Shown: one piece after another, positions 26,267 through 35,398 of the stretch
Position numbering within the stretch: position 1 is the first letter of the stretch
How the letters are laid out: the number at the start of each line of letters is the position of its first letter
Origin: Martinezella calliandrae
GTDB taxonomy: Bacteria > Pseudomonadota > Alphaproteobacteria > Rhizobiales > Rhizobiaceae
Assembly (NCBI RefSeq): GCF_030272695.1
Contig: NZ_JARFYN010000021.1
Span: forward strand, 33,472 to 97,471
Length of the DNA: 64,000 nucleotides
Direction: 5' to 3'
Program-made: the position numbers and the translations under genes
Notes under the pieces: model-generated
The model's database searches: none
What the model saw: only the letters and a program-made list of their open reading frames with translations
Told to the model about the DNA's origin: nothing

Positions 26267-26527
26267 TCACTGCACGATGTCGAGATCGTTGATGACGCGC
26301 TTACCGTCGATTTCGGTATAGAAGACGACGACTTTAACGCCGGCCTTCAGGCCGGTGAAATCGAAATCTTGGGGCGCCTGATAGCTCTTGCCATCATCCA
26401 GCGTGATGCTGAAATTCTTCTCATCGACCTTCTTGATTGTGGCCTCGACGTCTGCGCTTTCGGCAAAACCGGCGACGGGGGCAAGAAGACTTGCCGTGGC
26501 CAGCAGCGTCGCAACAAAGAAGCGCAT
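26267..26527 (-). CDS. DUF1344 family small exported protein
   Basis: An 86-residue protein with a signal peptide (MRFFVATLLATASLLAPVAGFA) and a compact all-beta domain, EATIKKVDEKNFSITLDDGK then VVVFYTEIDGKRVINDLDI, matching DUF1344 proteins common in Rhizobiaceae. Function unknown. It converges with the histidine phosphatase gene, about 30 bases between stops. Confidence 0.82.
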   Translation of the reverse strand: MRFFVATLLATASLLAPVAGFAESADVEATIKKVDEKNFSITLDDGKSYQAPQDFDFTGLKAGVKVVVFYTEIDGKRVINDLDIVQ

Positions 26528-26838
26528 CGTCGGTACCCTCTTGATTTTATTTCGGTGCTAATTCTTGACTGTGTACAGATAGCGCTTTGAATATGGCGGA
26601 AATTGCCCGCAACAATGGCGGTCGATGCCCAATTGATGAATGTATTTTCACAATCCACAGCATGCGTTAATCTTCGTTTACCATGTCAGGTGCAAAGCGA
26701 ATTCCGGCGCTGCCGGCGCCTGCGCGTTCACCGCTGAAAGAAAGATTTGCCTCGGCGGCTTTTTGGCCTATGAGTGTGCCGCAATTCCACGAGATAAAGG
26801 CGCGGCCGCCGCCGGGCCGCAGCAATCCGGTCGCTTCC
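26528..26838. other. 311-base intergenic region between divergent DUF1344 gene and aroC
   Basis: The gap holds promoters for both flanking genes. The aroC frame is open upstream to 26683 but only the part from ATG 26839 matches chorismate synthase. No repeat, RNA gene or riboswitch was recognised. Confidence 0.4.
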
Positions 26839-27936
26839 ATGTCACACAATACATTCGGTCATCTCTTCCGCGTCACCACCTGGGGCGAAAGCCATGGGCC
26901 GGCGCTCGGCTGCGTCGTTGATGGCTGCCCTCCCGGGCTCCGTTTCAAGCTTGAGGACATCCAGGCCTGGCTCGACAAGCGCAAGCCCGGCCAGTCTCGT
27001 TTCGTCACGCAGCGCCGTGAAGACGATCTCGTCAAGATACTGTCCGGCGTGATGTTGGACGAGGACGGCGAGACGATGATTTCGACGGGGACGCCAGTCT
27101 CGATGCTGATTGAAAACACCGACCAGCGTTCCAAGGATTATGGCGAAATCGCCCGTCGCTACCGCCCGGGCCATGCGGACTATACCTATGACGTCAAATA
27201 CGGCATTCGCGACTATCGGGGCGGCGGCCGGTCGTCGGCCCGCGAGACCGCGGCGCGCGTCGCCGCCGGCGGCATTGCCCGTCTCGTCGTGCCCGGCGTC
27301 ACCGTGCGCGGCGCACTGGTGCAGATCGGCAAGCACAAGATTAATCGCGCCAATTGGGATTGGGCGCAGGTCGACCAGAACCCCTTCTTCTCGCCAGATC
27401 CGGAAATCGTACCGGTCTGGGAGGACTATCTCGATGGCATCCGCAAGGCCGGCTCCTCGATCGGGGCAGTGGTCGAAGTCGTCGCCGAGGGCGTACCCGC
27501 TGGCCTCGGCGCACCGATCTATGGCAAGCTCGATCAGGATATCGCGTCGTTGCTGATGTCGATCAACGCCGTCAAGGGCGTCGAGATCGGCAATGGCTTC
27601 GGGGCCGCCGAGATGACCGGCGAAGAAAATGCCGACGAAATGCGCATGGGCAACGACGGCCACCGCATTTTCCTGTCGAACCATGCGGGTGGCATCCTGG
27701 GCGGCATTTCCACCGGCGAGCCCGTCATCGCCCGCTTCGCCATCAAACCGACGTCTTCGATCCTGACCGAGCGCCGATCGATCGACGCCGACGGCCACAA
27801 TGTCGATATCCGCACCAAGGGCCGGCACGACCCTTGCGTCGGCATTCGCGCCGTGCCGATCGGCGAGGCGATGGTTGCATGCGCCATCGCCGATCATTAC
27901 CTCAGAGACCGCGGCCAGACGGGCCGGTTGAAATAA
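26839..27936 (+). CDS. aroC: Chorismate synthase
   Basis: A 365-residue FMN-dependent enzyme completing the shikimate pathway. Diagnostic segments are FGHLFRVTTWGESHGPALG at the N-terminus, RYRPGHADYTYDVKYGIRDYRGGGRSSARET (given in part), and the C-terminal DPCVGIRAVPIGEAMVA. ATG at 26839 starts exactly at the family N-terminus. ribB follows after 11 bases. Confidence 0.98.
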   Translation: MSHNTFGHLFRVTTWGESHGPALGCVVDGCPPGLRFKLEDIQAWLDKRKPGQSRFVTQRREDDLVKILSGVMLDEDGETMISTGTPVSMLIENTDQRSKDYGEIARRYRPGHADYTYDVKYGIRDYRGGGRSSARETAARVAAGGIARLVVPGVTVRGALVQIGKHKINRANWDWAQVDQNPFFSPDPEIVPVWEDYLDGIRKAGSSIGAVVEVVAEGVPAGLGAPIYGKLDQDIASLLMSINAVKGVEIGNGFGAAEMTGEENADEMRMGNDGHRIFLSNHAGGILGGISTGEPVIARFAIKPTSSILTERRSIDADGHNVDIRTKGRHDPCVGIRAVPIGEAMVACAIADHYLRDRGQTGRLK

Positions 27937-27947
27937 GGACTTTATTC

Positions 27948-29051
27948 ATGCCCTATGACCAAAAGCGCGTCGTGGAAGCCCTCCGAGCCTTCGAGGCCGG
28001 CGAAATCGTCGTCGTCATGGACGATAACGATCGCGAGAATGAAGGCGATCTGATCGTCGCCGCCGTTCATTGCACGCCCGACAAGATGGCCTTCATCGTC
28101 CGCCATACGTCGGGAATCGTTTGCGCGCCGATGCCGCGAGAGGAAGCCAAGCGCTTAAACCTCAACGCCATGGTGGCGGAAAACGATTCGGCACACACCA
28201 CCGCTTTTACTGTCTCGGTTGACTTCAAGCATGGTACGACCACGGGCATATCTGCCGACGATCGTACTTTGACGGTGCGCAATCTCGCCAATCCGAACGT
28301 CGGCCCGGCCGACTTCGTACGCCCGGGCCACATCTTCCCGCTAGTTGCCCGCGAAGGCGGGGTGCTAATGCGCTCGGGCCATACGGAAGCCGCCGTCGAC
28401 CTCTGCAAGCTCGCCGGCCTGCCGCCGATTGGCGTCATCTGCGAACTCGTCAATGACGACGGCACGGTGACGCGCGGCCAGCAAGTGCTGGAATTCGCCG
28501 AGCAGCACGGGTTGAAGCTCGTCTCGGTCGCCGACCTCATCGCCTATCGCCAGCGCAAGGAAACGTTGATCGAACTCGGCACAAGCTTCGATCTCGATAC
28601 GCCGTTCGGCAAGGCGCGCGCTCACACCTATTCGCTGCCGTGGGACCCGATGCAGCACCTCGCCGTCGTCTTCGGCGACATCCGAGACGGTATCGACATT
28701 CCGGTGCGCCTGCATCCGGAAAGCGTGGCCGAAGACCTGTTCGGCAAACGCCGTCCAGTCGACTTCTACATGAAGAAGATCGCCGAAGAGGGCCGCGGCA
28801 TTATCGTCTATCTCCGTGAAGGTTCGGTAGGCGTCGGCCATTTCGACAACGGCCGCAAATCCCGCCAGGCTGGCCACGAGACCCATGCAGAAGCCCAGGC
28901 CCGCGACAATGAATGGCTGGAAATCGGCCTCGGCGCGCAGATTCTGAAAGACCTCGGCGTCAGCTCGATCAAACTACTGACCAGCCGCGAGCGGCACTAT
29001 GTCGGCCTCGAAGGTTTTGGCATCAAGATTGCCAAGACGGAGATCTGCTGA
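27948..29051 (+). CDS. ribB: 3,4-dihydroxy-2-butanone 4-phosphate synthase fused to degenerate GTP cyclohydrolase II domain (RibBX type)
   Basis: A 367-residue riboflavin-pathway protein. Residues about 1-205 are an intact RibB domain: VVVMDDNDRENEGDLIVAA, RHTSGIVCAPM, TTGISADDRT, RPGHIFPL and HTEAAVDLCKLAG. The C-terminal 160 residues resemble RibA but lack the zinc Cys triad: the equivalent region reads RLHPESVAEDLFGKRRPVDF instead of a C...RCDCG pattern. Hence only the DHBP synthase is expected to be active. Such RibBX variants are described in proteobacteria. No FMN riboswitch is visible in the 11-base gap after aroC. Confidence 0.95.
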   Translation: MPYDQKRVVEALRAFEAGEIVVVMDDNDRENEGDLIVAAVHCTPDKMAFIVRHTSGIVCAPMPREEAKRLNLNAMVAENDSAHTTAFTVSVDFKHGTTTGISADDRTLTVRNLANPNVGPADFVRPGHIFPLVAREGGVLMRSGHTEAAVDLCKLAGLPPIGVICELVNDDGTVTRGQQVLEFAEQHGLKLVSVADLIAYRQRKETLIELGTSFDLDTPFGKARAHTYSLPWDPMQHLAVVFGDIRDGIDIPVRLHPESVAEDLFGKRRPVDFYMKKIAEEGRGIIVYLREGSVGVGHFDNGRKSRQAGHETHAEAQARDNEWLEIGLGAQILKDLGVSSIKLLTSRERHYVGLEGFGIKIAKTEIC

Positions 29052-29141
29052 TTTTTCACCCTCCGGGGAGCGTCGGAGCGAAGCTAGCTCCCCACACTCA
29101 GGATCACCCACCGCAACCTCCCCCTCAAGGAGGAGGTGGTT
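29052..29141. terminator. Inverted repeats between convergent ribB and YcaQ-like genes
   Basis: Two hairpins lie here. GGGGAGC at 29065-29071 pairs with GCTCCCC at 29087-29093. A second imperfect one spans 29115-29141 (AACCTCC...GGAGG..GGTT) and runs into the YcaQ-like stop. No T-run follows, so this may be a bidirectional or repeat-derived terminator. Confidence 0.4.
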
Positions 29142-30330
29142 AAGGCCGCCAGCCGTCTAGGAACACCACCTTCTCAACTCCGGTGAAACGGGCGATGCGC
29201 TCCAGCTCCGCTTCCAGCTTCTCCAACCGGCCGGCAGACGGCTTGACGCCGGGCTCCAACCACAGGCGCTTGACATCGAGGGTGCCCGTCTTCCGGTCGG
29301 CCTTCATGTCAATCCGGCCGATCAGACGGTCTCCTTCCAGGAGCGGAAAGACATAATAGCCGTATTCGCGCTGCGGCTCCGGCACGAAGACTTCGATGCG
29401 GTAGAAAAAACCGAAAAGGCGTTCGGTGCGGTTGCGGTCGCGCAAGGTCGGATCGAACGGACTGAGGACACGTATCCGCGCAGGAGCTTCGGGGAAACTG
29501 TCCAGCGTGGTTGGGAAATCGGCGAAGGCGAAGCAACGGCGTGGCTTGCCGTCAGCTGCGGGCTCGATCAGCATTTCCGTCAGTTCCGCGCGGTGCGCTT
29601 CGACCCAAGCTTTTGCCTCCTGCGGCGTTACCAGGTCCCAGAAGGCGGCGATCTCGCCTGACGTGGCGAATCCCAGGCGCTGCAAGGCGCTGCGGCAGGC
29701 CCAATCGACGAATTCGTCGTGGCCGACTTCGGGCGTGTGGAAGGCTTCCGGCAATACGCGTTCGACAAGATCATAGACCTTTTGGAAGTTGGTGCGGCCG
29801 GCGATGGCAAATTTGCCGGTGCGCCAGAAATATTCGAGCGCCGTCTTGTTCGGATGCCAGTTCCACCAGCCGCCGGAGGTATGATTATCGTCCTTGATCT
29901 CACGGGCCGTGATAGCGCCGTTTTTCAGCACGCGGTCATAGGTCTCCTCGAACGCGGCTTCGAACCCCTCACCGCGCCATTTGCGCCAGCGCTCGACGAT
30001 CGCCAGTTCCTCGCGGCGGAATCGGTGCTTCCAATAGACGAAGAAGGCGCTCGGCAGGATGGAAGCGTCATGCGTCCAGTTTTCAAACAGCGCCCCGTCT
30101 TTTTCGAGCAGCTCGGTCAGATGTTCGCGCCGATAGGTCTGGTTGCGCGAAAACAGAATCTGGTGATGCGCCCGCTCGACGGTCGCGATACTGTCGACCT
30201 GCACGAAGCCGATATCGTGGATCAACTGCAGCAGCCCGGCCTTGGTCAAGGCGCGGTTCGGCGGATTGGAAAGCCCCTGTTTGGCGAGGAAGACACGGCG
30301 GGCGTCACGGTTTGAAAGCAGATTCGTCAT
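29140..30330 (-). CDS. YcaQ-family winged-helix DNA glycosylase-like protein
   Basis: A 396-residue protein of the HTH_42/YcaQ family, whose studied members unhook interstrand crosslinks or excise alkylated bases. The catalytic QxD motif is present as FVQVDSIATVERAHHQ near residue 43. Other family segments are WTHDASILP and a C-terminal RVLSPFDPTLRDRNRTERLF with the conserved FDP. Monocistronic, convergent with ribB. The specific lesion is not deducible. Confidence 0.86.
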   Translation of the reverse strand: MTNLLSNRDARRVFLAKQGLSNPPNRALTKAGLLQLIHDIGFVQVDSIATVERAHHQILFSRNQTYRREHLTELLEKDGALFENWTHDASILPSAFFVYWKHRFRREELAIVERWRKWRGEGFEAAFEETYDRVLKNGAITAREIKDDNHTSGGWWNWHPNKTALEYFWRTGKFAIAGRTNFQKVYDLVERVLPEAFHTPEVGHDEFVDWACRSALQRLGFATSGEIAAFWDLVTPQEAKAWVEAHRAELTEMLIEPAADGKPRRCFAFADFPTTLDSFPEAPARIRVLSPFDPTLRDRNRTERLFGFFYRIEVFVPEPQREYGYYVFPLLEGDRLIGRIDMKADRKTGTLDVKRLWLEPGVKPSAGRLEKLEAELERIARFTGVEKVVFLDGWRP

Positions 30331-30438
30331 CCGTCAATCATAGGCATTAATTCCCATGCTTTCAAATGGGCGTTGATTTGATAATTCCTCATGATGGGCT
30401 ATAGGACCGCTATATCAGGGTGGAACAGGACCAGCGGC

Positions 30439-31116
30439 ATGGATATCCGCTTCGACAATGCCGGTGTGAATTTCGGCTCGCGGCTTGCGCTTTCGCCGCT
30501 TAGCCTGACGCTGAGCGAGCGGCGCATCGGCGTGATCGGGCTTAACGGCTCCGGCAAAACAACATTTGCGCGGCTGATCAATGGGCTTGCCAAGCCAACG
30601 ACCGGCCGCGTCACCGTCAACGGGCTCGACACCGTCGCCGACGCCAAAATGGTGCTCGGCAAGGTCGGCTATATCTTCCAATCACCGCAGAACCAGATCA
30701 TCCTGCCGATCATTCGCGACGATATCGCCTTCGGCCTCAAGGCCCGCGGCCTCGGCAGGAGCGAGATCGAGGCGGCGGTTGACGGCATTCTCGACCGATT
30801 TAGTGTTCGCGACCTGGCGGAGCGGCGAGCGCATGAGCTTTCCGGCGGCGAGCTACAGATGGCCGCTCTTTGCTCCGTGCTCGTCACCGGGCCAGATATC
30901 CTCATCCTCGATGAACCGACCAATCAGCTCGATCTCAGGAATAGGGCGCTGGTGCAGACAACCATTGCCGGCCTGTCGGAACATGTCATCGTCATCAGCC
31001 ATGATCTGCCGCTGGTCGAGGATTTCGATCGCGTGCTGCTGTTCAATAAAGGCAGCCTCGTTGCCGATACTTCGCCCACCGAGGCCATAGCACGCTACAG
31101 GGAGCTTGCCGCCTGA
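30439..31116 (+). CDS. bioM: Biotin ECF transporter ATPase BioM
   Basis: A 225-residue ABC ATPase of energy-coupling-factor type. Walker A is GLNGSGKTTFARL, signature LSGGELQMAALCSVL, Walker B ILILDEPTNQLD, H-loop VIVISHDLPL. The stop overlaps the bioN start (TGATG), and bioY follows, giving a complete bioMNY operon for high-affinity biotin uptake, as characterised in Rhizobium. ATG at 30439 is preferred over the longer open frame. Confidence 0.93.
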   Translation: MDIRFDNAGVNFGSRLALSPLSLTLSERRIGVIGLNGSGKTTFARLINGLAKPTTGRVTVNGLDTVADAKMVLGKVGYIFQSPQNQIILPIIRDDIAFGLKARGLGRSEIEAAVDGILDRFSVRDLAERRAHELSGGELQMAALCSVLVTGPDILILDEPTNQLDLRNRALVQTTIAGLSEHVIVISHDLPLVEDFDRVLLFNKGSLVADTSPTEAIARYRELAA

Positions 31117-31718
31117 TGCAGACATTGCACGTCGATGCCGACACCTGGATGCACCGAATGACGCCGCGCCTGAAACTCGGCGTACTGGCGGCTCTCGGCA
31201 TCCTATTGTTCCTGACGAGCTCCCCCACGCTGATCGGCCTTGCCTCCGTCGGTGGCGCCCTCCTCTATTTCCGCAGCGGGTTGCCGATGGGCGAAGCGTT
31301 GAGACGACTGCGGCCGGTCATTCTCACCATTACCGTCGTGGCGCTGTTCAGCACGATCTTCAATCCCCTCGAAGTCGCTATCGTCACGGTGCTGCGCCTG
31401 TCCGCGCTCGTGCTCTTCGCGGCCGCCGTGACGGCAACGACGTCGATTGCCGCTTTCATCGACGAGATCACCGCGTTTGCCGCGCCATTGGAAAAGATTG
31501 GCCTCCTGAAGGCTGCCGATATTGGTCTTGCTGTCGGTCTCGTCGTACGCTTCGTCCCAGAAATTCTCGATCGTTACCGCGCCATCCGAGAGGCGCATGA
31601 GGCGCGCGGGATCAAAATGCGCATCACAACCGCGCTGGCGCCGCTAATCATCCTGACGCTGCGTGATGCCGACAATATTGCGGCTGCGATTGACGCCCGC
31701 GGCATTCGGCGGCATTGA
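31116..31718 (+). CDS. bioN: Biotin ECF transporter transmembrane coupling protein BioN
   Basis: A 200-residue EcfT-type membrane protein that links BioM to BioY. Several hydrophobic helices are followed by the two C-terminal coupling motifs: REAHEARGIKM and AIDARGIRRH (both with the Ala-Arg-Gly signature). It begins inside the bioM stop codon (TGATG) and is followed by bioY after 27 bases. Confidence 0.93.
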   Translation: MQTLHVDADTWMHRMTPRLKLGVLAALGILLFLTSSPTLIGLASVGGALLYFRSGLPMGEALRRLRPVILTITVVALFSTIFNPLEVAIVTVLRLSALVLFAAAVTATTSIAAFIDEITAFAAPLEKIGLLKAADIGLAVGLVVRFVPEILDRYRAIREAHEARGIKMRITTALAPLIILTLRDADNIAAAIDARGIRRH

Positions 31719-31745
31719 AAGACAGTGTTTTCGAATGGAGCCGTC

Positions 31746-32309
31746 ATGACCACTCGCGACCTCGTTCTGTCCGCGCTTTTTGCCGCCATCATAGTGGCGC
31801 TCGGCCTGTTACCGCCGATCTCGATCGGCATCATCCCGGTGCCGATCACGGCCCAGTCGCTCGGCGTCATGCTGGCGGGCGTGGTGCTCGGCGCCAGGCG
31901 CGGCGCGATCGCGGTGCTGATCGTCGTCGTGCTGGTGGCCATCGGCCTGCCGGTGCTGTCTGGCGGCCGCGGCGGGCTGGCGGTCTTCGTAGGCCCGACA
32001 GCAGGCTACTTCATCGGCTGGATCTTCGCCGCCTACGTCACCGGCTATCTTTCCGAGCGGCTCGTCAAAGCCGAACAGACGGGCCTCGCCCAGGGCATCG
32101 GCTTCTTCATCGCTTCAGTGGCCGGCGGCGTCGTGGTTCTTTACGCTTTCGGCATTGCCTGGCTCGCGATTGCCGCCAATATCGGCTTCACCAAAGCGTT
32201 CCTGGGGTCGATGGGCTTCGTTCCGGGCGATCTCATCAAGGCTGTCGTCGCCGCCCTCGTCGGCCGCGCCGTCATGGTCGGCTATCCCCTTCTGCCGCAG
32301 CGGAGCTGA
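31746..32309 (+). CDS. bioY: Biotin ECF transporter substrate-binding component BioY
   Basis: A 187-residue membrane protein with six predicted helices that binds biotin. Conserved segments are ITAQSLGVMLAGVVLGARRG, the GGRGGLAVFVGPTAGYFIGW loop and the C-terminal GFVPGDLIKAVVAALVGR. Third gene of the bioMNY operon. ATG at 31746 is chosen to fit the family start. Confidence 0.96.
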   Translation: MTTRDLVLSALFAAIIVALGLLPPISIGIIPVPITAQSLGVMLAGVVLGARRGAIAVLIVVVLVAIGLPVLSGGRGGLAVFVGPTAGYFIGWIFAAYVTGYLSERLVKAEQTGLAQGIGFFIASVAGGVVVLYAFGIAWLAIAANIGFTKAFLGSMGFVPGDLIKAVVAALVGRAVMVGYPLLPQRS

Positions 32310-32351
32310 GGATGGAGCGGTTTTCGGACAGGCTTGTGATCGACTGAGACG

Positions 32352-32753
32352 TCAATCCAGATACTTGTAGAGCCAGTCGCGGGTATCTTCGGGCAGTGCC
32401 ACGGGATCGTGTTCTTCGCCGCGCACGGCCAACCAGAGGATTTCCACCTCGGCCGCCAGTTCGTTACCGGTTTCGACCATGACCAGGAAGCCGATGGACT
32501 TGCCGCCTATCTTGTTGACGCTGACCGAAAAGCGGGCGAGATCGTCAAAGCGCAGCGCCCGGTGCAGCGAGCAGGAAGCCTTGGTGGCGATATAGGTGGG
32601 CTCGTCGTTTACCAGCGGGCGGGCACGCCAGAATTTCGACAATGCGGTTTCGGCCTGGGAGATGTACGAGGCGATGAACATCTGCCCGTGCCTGTCGACA
32701 TCGCGAGGCGGCACTCGCATCTCGATGACATCAGATCGTTCTACACTCATCAT
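32352..32753 (-). CDS. Acyl-CoA thioesterase (4HBT hotdog fold)
   Basis: A hotdog-fold protein of about 133 aa similar to 4-hydroxybenzoyl-CoA/YbgC-type thioesterases. The active-site region is RDVDRHGQMFIASYISQAET (Asp-x-x-x-His-x), followed by SCSLHRALRFDDLARF and typical core strands. Tandem start codons (GTG ATG ATG) make the first residue uncertain. Convergent with bioY; substrate unknown. Confidence 0.8.
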   Translation of the reverse strand: MMSVERSDVIEMRVPPRDVDRHGQMFIASYISQAETALSKFWRARPLVNDEPTYIATKASCSLHRALRFDDLARFSVSVNKIGGKSIGFLVMVETGNELAAEVEILWLAVRGEEHDPVALPEDTRDWLYKYLD

Positions 32754-32922
32754 CACGCAAAACCCTGGCCGGCGCGGCTCGCACCTTAACGAAAGCTTAA
32801 CATCGCGCCCCAGGAAGTAAACGGGCGGTCACTCAACGTGGTTAAGATGGATTGTTGACATTATGGTGATACTACCCATGTCCCTGTAACAGACGTCACA
32901 TCCCGTCTATAGATTTGGTTTC

Positions 32923-33864
32923 ATGAGCACACGCCTTTACGAGCACCCCATCTTCCTGGAACACCTCACCCCTCCGGGTCATCCGGAGAGGCCGGACCGG
33001 CTGCGATCGCTAAATATCGCGCTGGAGCATCCGAACTTCGAACGGTTGGACCGGCGCAAGGCGCCGCTCGCCAATGAGGACGCTGTTCTGCTCGCGCATC
33101 CAGAAGAGCATCTGACCTTCGTCCTGCGCTCGATCCCCGATAGCGGCGACGAAGGCGAAATCAACCAGCTCGACGCCGACACCTATGCCAGCCCGAAGAC
33201 GTTGCAGGCGGTGCTGCACGGTGTCGGTGCCGCAATGGCGGCGGTCGACGACGTGTTCTCGGGCGCAGCGGACAATGTATTCGTCGCAGCCCGCCCGCCT
33301 GGGCACCATGCCGAGAAGGCCAAGGCCATGGGCTTCTGCTTTTTCAACAACGTGGCGATCGCCGCCCGCCATGCCCAGAAGGTTCACGGGGCCGAGCGCG
33401 TCGCCATCGTCGACTGGGACGTGCACCACGGCAACGGCACCCAGGACATCTTCTGGGACGACCCGTCGGTGCTCTTCTGTTCGACGCACCAAATGCCGCT
33501 TTACCCCGGCACCGGCAAAAAAGACGAGCGCGGCGCGCATAATACTATCGTCAACGCACCGCTTTCACCCAATACCGGCGGCGACCATTTCCGGGAAGCT
33601 TTCAAATCCCGTGTCCTTCCGGCGCTCGACGATTTCCGCCCCGACCTCATTATCATCTCCGCCGGGTTCGACGCCCATCATCGGGATCCACTGGCGCAAT
33701 TGAACCTCACCGGCGAGGATTTCGACTGGGCGACCGGGCGTATCCTGGAAGCCGCCGACCGCAGCGCCAAGAACCGGGTCGTCAGCCTGCTCGAAGGCGG
33801 CTATGATCTCGAAGGCCTCGCCGAATCGGCGGGCCTGCATATTCTGCGCATGATGAAGGGGTGA
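32923..33864 (+). CDS. Histone deacetylase-like (acetylpolyamine/acetoin utilisation) family protein
   Basis: A 313-residue zinc amidohydrolase of the HDAC superfamily. Metal and catalytic residues are in RPPGHHAEKAKAMGFCFFNN, VDWDVHHGNGTQDIFW, and SAGFDAHHRDPLAQL. In bacteria such enzymes deacetylate polyamines or other small molecules; the substrate here is unknown. xseB follows immediately, a common alphaproteobacterial arrangement. Confidence 0.9.
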   Translation: MSTRLYEHPIFLEHLTPPGHPERPDRLRSLNIALEHPNFERLDRRKAPLANEDAVLLAHPEEHLTFVLRSIPDSGDEGEINQLDADTYASPKTLQAVLHGVGAAMAAVDDVFSGAADNVFVAARPPGHHAEKAKAMGFCFFNNVAIAARHAQKVHGAERVAIVDWDVHHGNGTQDIFWDDPSVLFCSTHQMPLYPGTGKKDERGAHNTIVNAPLSPNTGGDHFREAFKSRVLPALDDFRPDLIIISAGFDAHHRDPLAQLNLTGEDFDWATGRILEAADRSAKNRVVSLLEGGYDLEGLAESAGLHILRMMKG

Positions 33865-33866
33865 CG

Positions 33867-34118
33867 ATGAGCGAAAACGCCAAAGTGGATGTGTCCGGCT
33901 ATTCCTTCGAAAAGGCCGTGGCGGAGCTCGAAAGCATCGTCGCGCGGCTGGAACGCGGCGACGTCGCACTCGATGATTCCATCGCCATCTACGAGCGTGG
34001 CGAAGCGCTGAAGAAGCATTGCGAAGCCCTGCTGTCGGCCGCCGAGAGCCGCATCGAGAAGATCAGGCTCGATCGGGCCGCCAAGCCGCAGGGGACGGAA
34101 CCGCTGGACGGACAGTAA
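33867..34118 (+). CDS. xseB: Exodeoxyribonuclease VII small subunit
   Basis: An 83-residue XseB. The conserved core is FEKAVAELESIVARLERGDVALDDSIAIYERG (given in part) followed by LKKHCEALLSAAESRIEKI. It starts 3 bases after the HDAC-like stop. The large subunit XseA is not in the window. Confidence 0.94.
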   Translation: MSENAKVDVSGYSFEKAVAELESIVARLERGDVALDDSIAIYERGEALKKHCEALLSAAESRIEKIRLDRAAKPQGTEPLDGQ

Positions 34119-34349
34119 GGCATAAAGCTCGACAGGAGGCCGTGCGCGCCGCAATTGGCAAGAAGGCGCCCGGCTCACCGCCACGACGGCGGATCTTTGA
34201 TATCGGGGAGCAAGGCAAGCGATGATCCAGCTCATCGGCTCATGCCCTTTCGGCAGACGGAGCTACGGGCTGCGATATTCCCAGAGCTTCGCCTATCGCT
34301 TATTCCTCTTTCCGGCTAACTTAATCCGCAACTCAATGGAGATCCCGCC

Positions 34350-35273
34350 ATGTCCTTCTTTCCTGGCAAAGATCCACTGCCCGGCGATGCTTTCGCCTGT
34401 GACGCGATCGAGCATCTCATCATTCCGCGCACCAGCGATCTAGGCGGATTTTTCGTGCGCCGGGCGCTTCCGAGCAGTCGGCGGCGGCTTGTCGGACCGT
34501 TCATCTTTTTCGACCGCATGGGTCCCGCGGTGCTCAGGCCCGGCGAAGCCCTGGATGTGAGGCCGCATCCGCATATTGGCCTGTCGACCGTCACCTATCT
34601 TTTTGATGGGGAAATCCGCCACATGGACAGCCTCGGCACGGAAAAGGTCATTCGTCCCGGCGACGTCAACCTGATGACGGCCGGGCGCGGCATCGTGCAT
34701 TCCGAGCGCACACCACAAAACCTGCGCGATCATCCGTTTGCCATGTCTGGCCTACAGACATGGCTCGCCCTTCCCGACGACAAGGAGGAGATCGATCCTT
34801 CCTTCGCCCACACGGAAAAAGATGACTTGCCGACCATCGCTGATGCTGGCGTGACCGGGCGCGTGGTGATCGGCAGTTTCGAAGGCCTCAGATCGTCGGT
34901 AAAGTCCTTCTCAGACACGCTCTATGTCGATCTGCAGCTTCAGCCCGGCACGAAGTTTCCGTTCGCCGCAGGACATGAGGAGCGCGCGGCCTATATTCTG
35001 TCCGGATCGCTCATTGTTGCGGGCGACCGTTTCGAAATGGATCAGCTCCTTGTCTTCCGCCCAGGCGACGCCATTACCCTGGAGACAGCCGAAAATGGCT
35101 GTCATCTTATGCTTTTTGGTGGTGCAGCGCTCAATTCGAAGCGCTATATCTGGTGGAATTTCGTCTCGTCTTCCAAGGAACGCATCGAAAAGGCCAAGGA
35201 AGAATGGCGCACCGGCCGCTTCGACATCGTGCCGGGAGACGAGGAAGAGTTTATTCCTTTGCCGGAAAGCTAA
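34350..35273 (+). CDS. Pirin family protein
   Basis: A 307-residue bicupin. The N-terminal cupin carries the metal ligands VRPHPHIGLSTVTYLFDG and RGIVHSER; the second cupin includes QPGTKFPFAAGHEERAAYILSG. Some bacterial pirins have quercetin 2,3-dioxygenase activity; the role here is unknown. ATG 34350 has a GGAGATCCCGCC spacer upstream. It sits between xseB and dxs, with a 231-base gap before it that shows no gene. Confidence 0.88.
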   Translation: MSFFPGKDPLPGDAFACDAIEHLIIPRTSDLGGFFVRRALPSSRRRLVGPFIFFDRMGPAVLRPGEALDVRPHPHIGLSTVTYLFDGEIRHMDSLGTEKVIRPGDVNLMTAGRGIVHSERTPQNLRDHPFAMSGLQTWLALPDDKEEIDPSFAHTEKDDLPTIADAGVTGRVVIGSFEGLRSSVKSFSDTLYVDLQLQPGTKFPFAAGHEERAAYILSGSLIVAGDRFEMDQLLVFRPGDAITLETAENGCHLMLFGGAALNSKRYIWWNFVSSSKERIEKAKEEWRTGRFDIVPGDEEEFIPLPES

Positions 35274-35398
35274 CGAGTTCATAACAACGCCAAATGTTTC
35301 TTGTTCAGGAACTCCTTGAATTCGGCGCCTTTTGCCGCAATCTGTTTTGAGATAAAGGCGGGCTGCCGCCCAAGAATAGCAAGAAAGAGGCTTCAGCC

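Noticed and set aside
26842..27897. 351-codon minus-strand open frame opposite aroC
   Set aside because: Antisense shadow of chorismate synthase with typical low-complexity Asp/Ala/Gly composition.
27354..27947. Upstream extension of the ribB frame through aroC
   Set aside because: The extension overlaps aroC almost fully and is not protein-like; ribB family similarity begins at the ATG at 27948.
27937..27947. FMN riboswitch ahead of ribB
   Set aside because: Only 11 bases separate aroC and ribB; there is no room for the element.
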